Both the position numbers and the translations under genes were made by a program. DNA of 54,523 nt from Bacteroidota bacterium (GTDB taxonomy: Bacteria; Bacteroidota; Bacteroidia; Cytophagales; Cyclobacteriaceae), in assembly GCA_018267195.1 (NCBI GenBank), contig JAFDYY010000020.1:1-54523 (forward strand). Reading direction: 5' to 3'. A model generated the notes under the pieces. The model ran no database searches. It was not told the origin of the DNA and saw nothing but the letters and a program-made list of their open reading frames with translations. Shown in pieces: positions 7,871 through 17,268 of the stretch (within the stretch, counting starts at the first letter, position 1; every line of letters starts with the position of its first letter).

Positions 7871-10588
7871 TTATTCGCTGCGCAATGATTTTACCGGGTC
7901 TGAAATAGCCGCACGAATGGATTGATAACCCATGGTAATCCAGGCGATGAGCAAACAAAATAGTCCGGCAAAAACATAAACCATTACTCCGATTTCGGTT
8001 TTGAACGTGTAGCCTTTCAGCCACCAATCTACCGCATACCAAGCCAACGGTACGGCAATGATAAATGCTACTACAATCAACTTTCCAAATTCTTTAGAAA
8101 GTAAAAACACAATACTGCTTACGGATGCGCCCATTACTTTTCTGATTCCTATTTCTTTGGTGCGTTGCTCGGCCGTGAATGCCGTGAGCGCAAACAAACC
8201 AAGGCAAGCAATGATGATAGCAAGCGTGGCAAAAGCTCCGAAGATTTTCCCAAGACGTTGTTCGGCATCATACATTTTTCCAAAGTCTTCATTCAAAAAT
8301 GAATATTGAAAGGGTTGGCTTGGCGCTAATTGTTTCCACACTTTTTCAATTGACTGAATGGTTTCTTGTGCATTGCTTGTATTGAATCGAAAACTCACGC
8401 TACCATCGCTTTTGCCAAGAAAAAGCCCCAGACCTTTGATCGATTCTTTCATCGATGAGAAATGAAAATTTTCAATTATGCCAATCACCGTCCAGGATTT
8501 TATAGAGTTGGGGTCGGGTGCACCGTTAGGCAAATCGTTATTGAACGTACTAATCTTTTTCCCGATGGGATTATCAAATCCAAAGTGGGCTGCCACCGCT
8601 TCGTTCAAAATAACAGCAGAAGAATCTGATGGAAATTCATTGGAAAAACCGCGGCCCAATTTTATTTTCATGCCCAATGTTTTAAGGTAATCATAGTCCA
8701 CATTCCAATTCTGCATACCCACTAAATTCTCTGCTGTGGGTTGATTGCCCTCTTTCCAAAAAGTGTTGTCATTGCGCCAGGAATCTGAGTTTTCGACTGG
8801 CAAAAACCCCGATATAGTTCCGCTTTCAATTGAATTGATTTTTAAAACTTCTTTTTTAAACGATTGAAGATTGGATTGCAACGCATACGCATCGTGAACG
8901 GTGATGATTTGATTTTTTTCAAAACCTAAATTTTTATTTTGAATGAAATTCAATTGACGGTTTACCGTAATCGCACCGATAATTAAGAAAATAGAAATGA
9001 CGAATTGAAACACCACCAACGAACTGCGGATGAACCCACTCTTCATGCCTTTGGCGAGCTGTCCTTTCAGCACAAGCGCAGGTTTAAAAGCCGAAAGAAA
9101 AAACGAGGGATAAACGCCCGCCAAAATGCCGATAAAAATAGCCGTGCCCAAAAGCGTGAAATAGAAAACGCCATTACCGAAAGGAATAAACAAATGCTTC
9201 TGTGCAACGCTGTTGAAAAACGGAAGAACGAGATACGCCAATCCAATGGCCAATACAAATGAAAACAATGTGATGAGCGTTGATTCTGTTAAAAACTGCC
9301 CTATTAAATTGGTGCGCAGTGAGCCGAGTACTTTGCGCACGCCTACTTCTTTTGCCCGGTTGGCCGATCGAGCGGTGCTCAGGTTCATAAAGTTGACACA
9401 GGCGATGGCGAGGATGAACAATGCCACAATGCTGAAAAGATAGATGTAGGTGATGCTTCCGTTCGGCTCCACTTCTATTTGCAGGTTTGATTTAAGATGA
9501 ATGTCGAGCAGAGGAGTTAAAGTGAGCTCAAATTTGTTTCCTGCTGCCAAAAATTTTTCCATTGAAAAATCGTTTCCAAAAACACTGCCTATTTGGGGTG
9601 CAACGTGCTTCATCACAAAATCAGGAAATTTCTTTTCCAGCGCCTTAGCATCAGTACCTTTTTTTAACAGCAGATAGGTGTGAAAATTATTACTTAACAG
9701 ATTTGCCATTTGTGCTTCTTTGCCCGGCCAATCATTACCAAAAAAGGGAAGCAAAAAATCGAAATGAAAATGGGAAGTCTCAGGAATGTTTTCATAGACA
9801 GCTGTAACTTTTGCTGTTAACTTATTATCGAAAGTAAGCGATTGACCGAGTGCATTTCTGTTTGGAAAGTATTTTTCGGCAGCACGTTTGCTGATCGCCA
9901 CACTGGCGGGTTGTGTCAACGCTTTGTCGGCATTACCCTCAAGCACCTTTACCGAAAAAATTTTGAAGAACGTGCTATCAACCCACATCACGTGTTGCTC
10001 TTTAATATTGTCTGTTCCTTCGGCACGTTTTACCATGTAGGAACCGTGATTGCGGAAACGCACAGTTGATTCTATTTCAGGATAATCATGCAAAAAAATT
10101 TGTCCGAGCGGAGCGGGCGTTACGGCCATTTTCAAATGGTTGCCATTGAATTTGATTTCGTTGTTTACCCGATAAATTCGGTCGGCTTTTTCGTTGTATT
10201 TATCGTAACTCAACTCATCGAGTACAAACAGCATAATGATCAAACAAGCCGCTATGCCCACGGCAAGCCCCGCAATGTTGATAACAGAATAAAAACCTTG
10301 TTTGCGCAGATTGCGAAACGCCACGGTGAGATAATTTTTAATCATATTTTTGGGTTTGGAGTTGTCAATTAAGATTACTTTTTTTTGAGTTTGTTGCAGG
10401 CCAGCGGTGTGGCCAAAAGATTTTAAAGTTTCGTGGTACGCCTCGATAAAATTTTTTCCGCACTTTATTTTTTCTTCGGTAGCGCAGCAGATGTGGTCTA
10501 TCAATTCGGTTTCTATACCCTCGGCCACAATACCGCGGTAGTGCAGGTCTTTAATAATGTAATCAATATGGTTGTTGTTCAGCGTCAA
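7871..10588 (-). CDS. MacB/FtsX-family ABC transporter permease with prefix domain
   Basis: A 905-residue inner-membrane permease. Residues about 1-75 are a soluble prefix domain (EGIETELIDHICCATEEKI) of the kind found on PadR-linked permeases in Bacteroidota. There follow two FtsX-like halves, each with a membrane helix, a large MacB-like periplasmic domain and three closing helices; the paired signatures ANRAKEVGVRKVLGSLRTN and EQRTKEIGIRKVMGASVSS mark the two halves. No ATP-binding protein is encoded beside it, so it must borrow one or act as a mechanotransmitter with a distant ATPase. Its start overlaps the stop of padR by four bases (ATGA), indicating translational coupling and PadR control. 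Substrate unknown; efflux or envelope stress are common roles in the family. Confidence 0.9.
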   Translation of the reverse strand: MTLNNNHIDYIIKDLHYRGIVAEGIETELIDHICCATEEKIKCGKNFIEAYHETLKSFGHTAGLQQTQKKVILIDNSKPKNMIKNYLTVAFRNLRKQGFYSVINIAGLAVGIAACLIIMLFVLDELSYDKYNEKADRIYRVNNEIKFNGNHLKMAVTPAPLGQIFLHDYPEIESTVRFRNHGSYMVKRAEGTDNIKEQHVMWVDSTFFKIFSVKVLEGNADKALTQPASVAISKRAAEKYFPNRNALGQSLTFDNKLTAKVTAVYENIPETSHFHFDFLLPFFGNDWPGKEAQMANLLSNNFHTYLLLKKGTDAKALEKKFPDFVMKHVAPQIGSVFGNDFSMEKFLAAGNKFELTLTPLLDIHLKSNLQIEVEPNGSITYIYLFSIVALFILAIACVNFMNLSTARSANRAKEVGVRKVLGSLRTNLIGQFLTESTLITLFSFVLAIGLAYLVLPFFNSVAQKHLFIPFGNGVFYFTLLGTAIFIGILAGVYPSFFLSAFKPALVLKGQLAKGMKSGFIRSSLVVFQFVISIFLIIGAITVNRQLNFIQNKNLGFEKNQIITVHDAYALQSNLQSFKKEVLKINSIESGTISGFLPVENSDSWRNDNTFWKEGNQPTAENLVGMQNWNVDYDYLKTLGMKIKLGRGFSNEFPSDSSAVILNEAVAAHFGFDNPIGKKISTFNNDLPNGAPDPNSIKSWTVIGIIENFHFSSMKESIKGLGLFLGKSDGSVSFRFNTSNAQETIQSIEKVWKQLAPSQPFQYSFLNEDFGKMYDAEQRLGKIFGAFATLAIIIACLGLFALTAFTAEQRTKEIGIRKVMGASVSSIVFLLSKEFGKLIVVAFIIAVPLAWYAVDWWLKGYTFKTEIGVMVYVFAGLFCLLIAWITMGYQSIRAAISDPVKSLRSE

Positions 10589-10920
10589 GCGATGTTTACT
10601 TGCAAAACCGTGCTCATGGTTTTGATAAAATCAACAAACTCAGCTACCCGGTCTTTCGCTTCCGATTTTCCTTCCGGGGTAAGCAGATAGTATTTCCTCA
10701 CTCGCTTTCCCATCAGTACTTTTTCGGTTTTTACCAAGCCTTCAGCTTCCAGCCGGTGAAGCGTAGGGTACAGCGCTCCTTCGGTTAATAAAATGCTACC
10801 GGCCGACAATTCCTTCACGCGGTGGGTTATTTCGTATCCATAGGTTTTGCCATGGTCTTTTAAAATTTTTAAAATGATTGTTTGCAGAGTGCCTTTCAAT
10901 AACTCAGGAGAATGTGCCAT
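10585..10920 (-). CDS. PadR-family transcriptional repressor
   Basis: Winged-helix regulator of 111 residues from the ATG at 10920 (MAHSPELLKGTLQTIIL). The recognition region EGALYPTLHRLEAEGLV and wing segment RKYYLLTPEGK are characteristic of PadR proteins, with a short C-terminal dimerisation helix. An in-frame start 21 codons upstream is rejected because it would place the perfect operator-like palindrome (10922-10942) inside the coding region. It overlaps the downstream permease gene by four bases, so it most likely represses its own operon. Confidence 0.92.
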   Translation of the reverse strand: MAHSPELLKGTLQTIILKILKDHGKTYGYEITHRVKELSAGSILLTEGALYPTLHRLEAEGLVKTEKVLMGKRVRKYYLLTPEGKSEAKDRVAEFVDFIKTMSTVLQVNIA

Positions 10921-10921
10921 A

Positions 10922-10942
10922 ATACCTAATTGAATTAGGTAT
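10922..10942. promoter_or_regulatory. Perfect 9-3-9 palindrome, likely PadR operator
   Basis: Arms ATACCTAAT and ATTAGGTAT around TGA, ending one base before the padR start codon. PadR proteins usually autoregulate through a dyad in their own promoter, so this is the obvious operator. Its closeness to the start codon suggests that binding blocks the transcription start or early elongation. Confidence 0.65.
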
Positions 10943-11025
10943 ATGACGCTTAGGAAATGGGTAGGGTTGCAGCGAATGGCCAAAAATTTTTAGTGATGAA
11001 CAAAAACAACTAATTTCGAGGGCTT

Positions 11026-11862
11026 ATGAAAAAATATTACTGGTTTCTGCTGTTGTTTATAGGTTGGATTATCGGTTCAAGCCTTTGGTATTTATATGGT
11101 GTTAAGGGTGTAATCAATGCCGACCCGCATTATTTCGATCCGCACACACGCCTGCTGGCCATTGTAGAAATTTTTACGATGCTGCTGGTAGCTTGCCTGT
11201 TGGGATATGCCATTGCCTGGTGGCTGCGGCAAGACACCATCGAAAATCAAGAAGAACAAGACGCTACATTAATAGAACGAATTACGTTGCAGCAAGCAGA
11301 CAATGAAGAACTGAACAACAAGATTTTGCTTTGGAGTGAAAAGCACCGGCACGACTTAACGGAGTGCCAGCAAAAACAACACGAAATCAATACAGAAAAG
11401 GAAAATTTACAACAACGCTTTCATGAGTTAGAGATTTTGTTAGCCCAAACCCGGCAAGAATTTTTACTGGCCCAAACGCAGCATCAGCAATCTGAAAACG
11501 ACAGCGGAACACTCCGCTACAAAATCCGGCAACTGGAATACCAAAATAAAGAGCTGGCAGAAGCCAATGAGAAACTGCAAACGGAAATAGCCGGTCTTCA
11601 TTCGCTAAAACGGGAGAGGAGTTTTTCGGAGCACCCATTTGTGCGCCCGGCCGAACCGGATGAAAAAGATGATCTTACCCAGATTAAAGGCATAGGTCCA
11701 TTTATAGAAAAGCGACTGAACATGATTGGTATTTACACGCTGCAACAATTGAGTGAGCTAACCCCTGAAATGATAGACCGTGTGGGAGCTGCCATCGAAT
11801 TTTTTCCGCACCGAATCCTAAAAGATGACTGGGCGGGGCAGGCAGCCAGGTTAAGTAAATAA
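11026..11862 (+). CDS. Membrane-anchored coiled-coil protein with C-terminal helix-hairpin-helix
   Basis: A 278-residue protein with two N-terminal membrane helices (about 6-26 and 43-67), a long Gln/Glu-rich coiled coil (about 75-200) and a C-terminal helix-hairpin-helix domain (DDLTQIKGIGPFIEKRLNMI, about 214-265). The C-terminal domain is the COG3743-type fold often labelled a predicted flap-endonuclease-like or L21-like domain; it is a DNA- or protein-binding module and I see no nuclease active site. The architecture suggests a membrane tether for nucleic acid, but that is inference. The gene ends four bases from the stop of the convergent radA. Confidence 0.75.
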   Translation: MKKYYWFLLLFIGWIIGSSLWYLYGVKGVINADPHYFDPHTRLLAIVEIFTMLLVACLLGYAIAWWLRQDTIENQEEQDATLIERITLQQADNEELNNKILLWSEKHRHDLTECQQKQHEINTEKENLQQRFHELEILLAQTRQEFLLAQTQHQQSENDSGTLRYKIRQLEYQNKELAEANEKLQTEIAGLHSLKRERSFSEHPFVRPAEPDEKDDLTQIKGIGPFIEKRLNMIGIYTLQQLSELTPEMIDRVGAAIEFFPHRILKDDWAGQAARLSK

Positions 11863-11866
11863 AATA

Positions 11867-13243
11867 TTATCTGAACAAATGGTTAAATGCTTCGTTCAAT
11901 TTTCCGAACGTGTGAATTTCAATTTTTGTTTTCTTTAAGTCGATAGATTTCTGACTGAATTTAGAAATATAAATTTTTTCAAACCCGAGTTTTTCCGCTT
12001 CGGCTATTCGTTGCTCGATCCGGTTTACGGCACGAAGTTCTCCGCCTAACCCCACCTCGGCTGCAAAACATATTTTTTCTGAAACCGGAATTTCTTCCAT
12101 GGATGAAATAATAGAGGCACACAAGGCCAGGTCGATGGCCGGATCTTCCACATAAATCCCCCCGGCCATATTGATAAATACATCCTGTGTACCCAGGCGA
12201 AACCCGCATCGTTTTTCTAATACAGCCAGCAGCATATTCAGCCGTTTTTGGTCGAACCCGTTGGGGGTACGCTGCGGGGTGCCATACGAGGCCACACTTA
12301 CCAGCGACTGTATTTCGATTAACAATGGCCGGTTGCCTTCAATGGTAGCGCCAATGGTAGCCCCGCTTAAGGGGCCGTCTTTTTGCGAGATAAGAATTTC
12401 GGAAGGATTAGAAACTTCGCGCAGCCCATGGCCCTGCATTTCATAAATACCGATTTCGGAAGTTGACCCAAACCGGTTTTTGGTGGTGCGCAAAATGCGA
12501 TAAGCCAAATGGCGGTCGCCTTCAAATTGAAGTACGGTATCAACCATGTGTTCCAACACTTTGGGGCCGGCCAGCATTCCGTCTTTAGTAATATGGCCTA
12601 CTAAAAATACAGGGGTATTGGTTTCTTTGGCAAATTTCATCAGCTCGCCCGCACATTGCCGCACCTGGCCGATGCTGCCGGCTACAGAATCTAACAAGGA
12701 CGAATGCAACGTTTGAATGGAATCGATGACAACCAGTTGCGGCTCCAGTTGTGTAATGGCCAGAAAAATATTCTTGGTATTGGTTTCAGTAAGAATGAAA
12801 AAATTTTCAGATGTTTTTGTCGTCAATCGTTCCGCACGCATTTTAATTTGCTGCTCGCTTTCTTCTCCGGTTACGTAAAGCACTTTTGTTTTCTTCAGCG
12901 AAAGGCCCAGTTGCAGCATCAACGTAGATTTGCCTATGCCCGGTTCGCCTCCGATCAGCACTAACGAGCCCGGCACAATGCCTCCCCCCAGCACCCGGTT
13001 CAGTTCTTTATCGGCCGAGTCTATCCGCACCTCACGGGCCGACTCAATTTCGCCCAGTGTTTTGGGTTTTATCATTTTAGACTTGGAAGAATCCGTGTGC
13101 CATTCATTTTTGGTTGACTCGTTTTTTACCACCACCTCTTCGGCAAACGAGTTCCACGAACGGCACGAGGGGCATTTGCCCAGCCACTTGGCCGACTCAT
13201 ACCCACACGATTGACAAAAAAATAAAGTTTTTGTTTTTGACAT
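11867..13243 (-). CDS. radA: DNA repair protein RadA
   Basis: RadA (Sms) promotes branch migration in homologous recombination. From the ATG at 13243 the 458-residue product shows the N-terminal zinc finger (C10 and C13, C24 and C27), the RecA-like core with Walker A GGEPGIGKST (98-107), the diagnostic KNRFG motif (255-259), and a C-terminal Lon-protease-like domain that ends the protein. An upstream in-frame ATG (13288) would add 15 residues before the zinc finger and is not supported by the family. It is transcribed away from the DUF3857 genes and converges on the HhH gene. Confidence 0.97.
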   Translation of the reverse strand: MSKTKTLFFCQSCGYESAKWLGKCPSCRSWNSFAEEVVVKNESTKNEWHTDSSKSKMIKPKTLGEIESAREVRIDSADKELNRVLGGGIVPGSLVLIGGEPGIGKSTLMLQLGLSLKKTKVLYVTGEESEQQIKMRAERLTTKTSENFFILTETNTKNIFLAITQLEPQLVVIDSIQTLHSSLLDSVAGSIGQVRQCAGELMKFAKETNTPVFLVGHITKDGMLAGPKVLEHMVDTVLQFEGDRHLAYRILRTTKNRFGSTSEIGIYEMQGHGLREVSNPSEILISQKDGPLSGATIGATIEGNRPLLIEIQSLVSVASYGTPQRTPNGFDQKRLNMLLAVLEKRCGFRLGTQDVFINMAGGIYVEDPAIDLALCASIISSMEEIPVSEKICFAAEVGLGGELRAVNRIEQRIAEAEKLGFEKIYISKFSQKSIDLKKTKIEIHTFGKLNEAFNHLFR

Positions 13244-13327
13244 TGCGGAGTAAAGATGCAGAGAATAAATCTTTAATGCGGTATTCAATTTTTTTACTTT
13301 TACATAACCTCAAAACCTGTTTTTATA

Positions 13328-15244
13328 ATGAAGAGAATTTTACCTCTGCTATTCGTAGCATTTTCTATTGCTGTTTCTGCACAAAAAGCCCCTGCCAAAT
13401 TTGGCGACATACCGATGGAAGATATGACCATGAAAGTTTATCCGTTAGATTCTTCGGCAAATGCTGTGGTGCTTTTTGATTATGCTGTTACTTATACTAA
13501 ACAAGCATCGTTAAACTATGAACACCACACGCGCATAAAAATTTTGAAAAAAGAAGGCCTTCATCTATCCAACGTGGCAATTAATTTGTTGAAAGCTGCT
13601 GGAACCGGAGACAGGTATAGCAAACTGAATGCATCAACGTACAATTTAGAAGGGAACAAAATTGTTGAAACTCCTTTAGCAAAAGATGGAATTTTTGAAG
13701 AAGAGTTTAACAAAAATATCAATCGAGTAAAGTTTACTTTGCCCAATGTAAGAGAAGGCTCAGTGATAGAGTATTCTTACACCGTTACTTCAAAACATTT
13801 TATAGGCCAATGGAGATACCAACGAGAGATACCCATAAGACATTGCGAATATTGGGCCATGTTTCCCCAAGCATTTATATTTGAAAAATATGCACAAGGG
13901 TATGTGCCCTTAGCAACATACACCGCAGAAATAAAACGTTATTACGGTCAGTTAGTAACAGCCAATCATTATGTGGCAAAAGATGTGCCCGCCTTTCGCG
14001 ATGAACCTTATATGACCACCGAAGAAGATTATATAGCTAAGATAAATTTTGCATTATCTTATTTTTATATGTATGGCATAACTAGTGAAATTATGGGCTC
14101 TTGGGATAAGCTAACGGAGCTATTGAGAAACAGCAAAAACTTTGGTAAAGCAATTACAGGCTCGGGTTTTCTAAAAGATGATGTAGAGAAAATTACCGAT
14201 GGAATAACTGACCCATTGAAGAAAATAGAAGCCCTTTCAGCTTATGTAAAAAATAATTTTGAATGGGATGGCACCAGTGAAGTAGTAACAGACCCGCTTA
14301 AAAATGTTTTTGAAAAAAAGAAAGGCAGTTCGGGCGACTTGAACATACTCTTGGCGTCCATGCTCAACAAAGCTGGTTTTGATGTGGAAATGGTTTTGCT
14401 CAGCACGCGCGACCATGGATTTGTCCGTCCATCAATTCCCATGTCAAAACAATTCAATTATTGTATTTCATCTGTTAAGGTTGGCGATAAGACTTTGTTG
14501 CTCGATGCCACTGAAAAATATTTGCCGTTTGATGCACTGCCCGCCCGATGCTTTAACGGACAAGGATTAAAAATTTCAGAAAACACATATAGTTGGATTG
14601 ACATCGCCACAAAAGCAAAAGACAGAACATATATAACGGCAGAGTTTTCATTATTGAACGGCTCAACGTTAGATGGTAAAGTAACATACATCAGCGATGG
14701 CTATGATGCACTACGTGTACGGAAAGATTATTTTTCAAAAGGGGAAGAAGACTATCTAAAATCATTTACCGCAAACAAACAATGGAACTTGGTGAATAAA
14801 GAATTTAAAGACATGAATGCGATAGATAAATCAGCAAAGGTTTCTTATGAAATCATTATAGATGAACACGCTATGTCATCAGGAAACATAATCTATCTCA
14901 ATCCATTTGTGGAGCAGCGCATACAAGAAAATCCGTTCAAGTCAAAAGAAAGAACTTACCCCGTTGATTATGGAAATAAAATTGAAAAAGTGTATTCTTT
15001 TAAAATGCCCGTGCCCGAGGGATTTGTAATTGATGAATTGCCGAAGAGCAAAGTTTTTACTATGCCTAATAATGTAGCTAAGTTTGTGTACAATGCATCT
15101 ACAATTAACGATGTGATTACCATTGCGTGTACCTTTCAAATCAATAAAACATTGTTCGTTCAAGATGAATATCCGGCACTCCGTGAGTTTTACAACCTTG
15201 TTGTTGCCAAACAAGCCGAACAAATTGTATTAAAGAAAAAATAA
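13328..15244 (+). CDS. DUF3857 / transglutaminase-fold protein, catalytic Cys missing
   Basis: Secreted 638-residue protein with a signal peptide (residues 1-18, ending VSA-QK). The N-terminal half is a DUF3857 beta domain (YEHHTRIKILKKEG), followed by a transglutaminase-like fold near 290-400 and a C-terminal DUF2569/DUF3858-like beta region. At the position where active members have a Gly-x-Cys, this protein reads KGSSGDLNILLASML, so the catalytic cysteine is absent although the following His region (SKQFNYCISSV) and Asp (LLLDATEKYL) are recognisable. A non-enzymatic, possibly binding role is inferred. It precedes a paralogue by ten bases. Confidence 0.85.
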   Translation: MKRILPLLFVAFSIAVSAQKAPAKFGDIPMEDMTMKVYPLDSSANAVVLFDYAVTYTKQASLNYEHHTRIKILKKEGLHLSNVAINLLKAAGTGDRYSKLNASTYNLEGNKIVETPLAKDGIFEEEFNKNINRVKFTLPNVREGSVIEYSYTVTSKHFIGQWRYQREIPIRHCEYWAMFPQAFIFEKYAQGYVPLATYTAEIKRYYGQLVTANHYVAKDVPAFRDEPYMTTEEDYIAKINFALSYFYMYGITSEIMGSWDKLTELLRNSKNFGKAITGSGFLKDDVEKITDGITDPLKKIEALSAYVKNNFEWDGTSEVVTDPLKNVFEKKKGSSGDLNILLASMLNKAGFDVEMVLLSTRDHGFVRPSIPMSKQFNYCISSVKVGDKTLLLDATEKYLPFDALPARCFNGQGLKISENTYSWIDIATKAKDRTYITAEFSLLNGSTLDGKVTYISDGYDALRVRKDYFSKGEEDYLKSFTANKQWNLVNKEFKDMNAIDKSAKVSYEIIIDEHAMSSGNIIYLNPFVEQRIQENPFKSKERTYPVDYGNKIEKVYSFKMPVPEGFVIDELPKSKVFTMPNNVAKFVYNASTINDVITIACTFQINKTLFVQDEYPALREFYNLVVAKQAEQIVLKKK

Positions 15245-15254
15245 AAACGGAATT

Positions 15255-17165
15255 ATGATTTCAAAGAAATTTTTGGTCTTGGCTTTTTCTTACTTTGTAT
15301 CATTGGCTTATGCAACCGATTTAAAATACCCCGTAAGCGCCATACCCGAAGAGCTAAAAAAGAATGTGGATGTAGTGGTGCGCGAAGATTTCATGAATTT
15401 TAAAATCAACTCAAAAAACAGCGCGACTTATCATGTGCGTCAAGTGAAGACTATCTTTAATGAGAAAGGAAATTCAGCCGCGGAAGAAACCATCCCTTAC
15501 GATAAACTCAGTAAGATTACCGACATCAATGCTTATGTGTACGATGCAAACGGCAAACAGATAAAACGGTTAAAAAAAAACGAAATATATGATCAAGCCG
15601 CTTATGATGGTGTGAGCCTGTTTAGCGACCATAGGTTGAAACATATAAACTTAACTCAAGCCGTTTATCCTTATACGATTGCGATTGAATATGAAATTAA
15701 ATATGATTTTTTGTATTGGATACCTGCATCATGGTGGGATGGCGAACGGATTTCGTATGAGCATGCTTCGTATCAACTTATTTACCCAATAGGTTTAGAA
15801 CCACGCTATCAACTTTTCAATAGCAACGTAGAGCCGACAAAAACAAAATTGGAAAACGGATTTGAATCGCTCACTTGGGAATTTAAAAACTTGCAACCCA
15901 ACAAAAGAGAATCTTATGGCCCGCCTATTGATGAAATGGCCCCTCACATCATAGCCGCGCCCACCGAATTTGAATACGACAGCTATGCAGGTAAAATGGA
16001 TTCATGGCAAAGTTTCGGTCAATGGATAATCATGCTCAACAAAGGCAGAGATGTTTTGCCCGATGAAACAAAAAAGAAAGTGCATGAAATCGTTTCAGGA
16101 CTTACCACCAATGAAGAAAAAGTAAAAGCCCTTTATCAATATATGCAAAACAAAACACGCTATGTAAGCATTCAATTGGGCATTGGTGGCTATCAACCTT
16201 TCGAGGCATCAGTGGTTGATAAGAACGGATATGGCGATTGTAAAGCACTTTCAAATTACATGATTGCGTTGTTGAAAGAGGCGGGCATATCGGCCAACTA
16301 TATTTTGATTAACGCAGGCGCATCGGCCAATGCAATGAATGTGAATTTTCCAAGCACGCAGTTCAATCATGCCATTGCCGCAGTGCCCAACGGAAGAGAT
16401 ACGCTTTGGCTGGAATGTACGAGCCAAACCAATCCGTTTGGGTATCAAGGATTGTTTACAGGCGATAGAAAAGCGTTGATGATAACTTCCAATGGAGCCG
16501 CGGTAGTGAACACGATTCGTTATACACCCGAACAAAACCTACAAACCCGAACAGCACAAGTTTCAATAGAAGCAAATGGAAATGCACGGGCGAAAATCCG
16601 CACAACAAATTCCGGAACCCAATATGAAAATAATGGTTTGCGTTGGATACTTACCGATAAAGACAAACAAAAAAAGTGGATCGAAGGAAATACCAATATC
16701 CCTAACTTTAATATCAACTCCTATTCGATAACAGAGAAGAAAGATAAAATTCCATCGGCTACGGTGAATATGGACTTAACGCTCAATCGCTATGCTTCGG
16801 CAAGTGGCAAAAGATTGTTTGTAACTCCCAACTTGATGAACCGCATCACCAACATTCCTGAAAAAACTATCGAGCGGAAAACCGATGTGGTACGCAAAAA
16901 TAATTTTATGGATTATGATACAGTCGTTATCTCTATTCCGGAAAATATCTATCCCGAGTTTTTGCCCAAGCCTGTAAAAATCAATTCAAAGTTTGGCGAG
17001 TATGAAACAGATTTCAAATTTGATGCAGGGAAAGTGATTTACACGCGCAGATTGAAAATGTGGAAAGGCCGCTTCCCCAAAGAAACGTACAATGAGCTTG
17101 TTGATTTTTATAAAAACATCAGCAAAGCCGATAACACTAAGTTGGTGTTTTTGAGTAAAACGTGA
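15255..17165 (+). CDS. DUF3857 / transglutaminase-fold protein, catalytic Cys present
   Basis: Paralogue of the preceding gene: 636 residues, signal peptide (about 1-20, cleavage near AYA), DUF3857 domain (YHVRQVKTIFNEKGNSA) and a transglutaminase core. Here the active-site segment GYGDCKALSNYMIALLKEAG is intact with its Cys, the His lies in TQFNHAIAAVP, and the third residue sits in LWLECTSQ, where many relatives have Asp in place of Glu. Likely exported to the periplasm or surface and active as a protease/transglutaminase-like enzyme; substrate unknown. It is co-transcribed with the gene before it and ended by the hairpin at 17228-17260. Confidence 0.87.
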   Translation: MISKKFLVLAFSYFVSLAYATDLKYPVSAIPEELKKNVDVVVREDFMNFKINSKNSATYHVRQVKTIFNEKGNSAAEETIPYDKLSKITDINAYVYDANGKQIKRLKKNEIYDQAAYDGVSLFSDHRLKHINLTQAVYPYTIAIEYEIKYDFLYWIPASWWDGERISYEHASYQLIYPIGLEPRYQLFNSNVEPTKTKLENGFESLTWEFKNLQPNKRESYGPPIDEMAPHIIAAPTEFEYDSYAGKMDSWQSFGQWIIMLNKGRDVLPDETKKKVHEIVSGLTTNEEKVKALYQYMQNKTRYVSIQLGIGGYQPFEASVVDKNGYGDCKALSNYMIALLKEAGISANYILINAGASANAMNVNFPSTQFNHAIAAVPNGRDTLWLECTSQTNPFGYQGLFTGDRKALMITSNGAAVVNTIRYTPEQNLQTRTAQVSIEANGNARAKIRTTNSGTQYENNGLRWILTDKDKQKKWIEGNTNIPNFNINSYSITEKKDKIPSATVNMDLTLNRYASASGKRLFVTPNLMNRITNIPEKTIERKTDVVRKNNFMDYDTVVISIPENIYPEFLPKPVKINSKFGEYETDFKFDAGKVIYTRRLKMWKGRFPKETYNELVDFYKNISKADNTKLVFLSKT

Positions 17166-17182
17166 TTGGCATAAGAATACAA

Positions 17183-17215
17183 TTAGCCACAGACTGCACA
17201 GATAAACACAGATGA
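17183..17215. repeat. Widespread intergenic CACAGAT-type repeat
   Basis: The stretch contains the phased motif GCCACAGACTGCACAGATAA followed by ACACAGATGAA. Very similar strings occur between genes in many unrelated bacterial genomes, by memory, as a dispersed repeat of unknown role. It sits just before the terminator hairpin. Confidence 0.4.
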
Positions 17216-17227
17216 ATTTGGAACCTA

Positions 17228-17260
17228 AGTAGTGCCACCACTCAAAGTGGTGGCACTACT
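17228..17260. terminator. Perfect 15-bp hairpin between convergent genes
   Basis: Arms 17228-17242 and 17246-17260 pair perfectly around CAA. On the plus strand the stem is followed by ATTTTTG, a short T-tract, so it should end the DUF3857 operon. The opposite strand lacks a T-tract directly after the stem, but the stem lies eight bases from the stop of the convergent SDR gene and could serve both. Confidence 0.8.
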
Positions 17261-17268
17261 ATTTTTGA

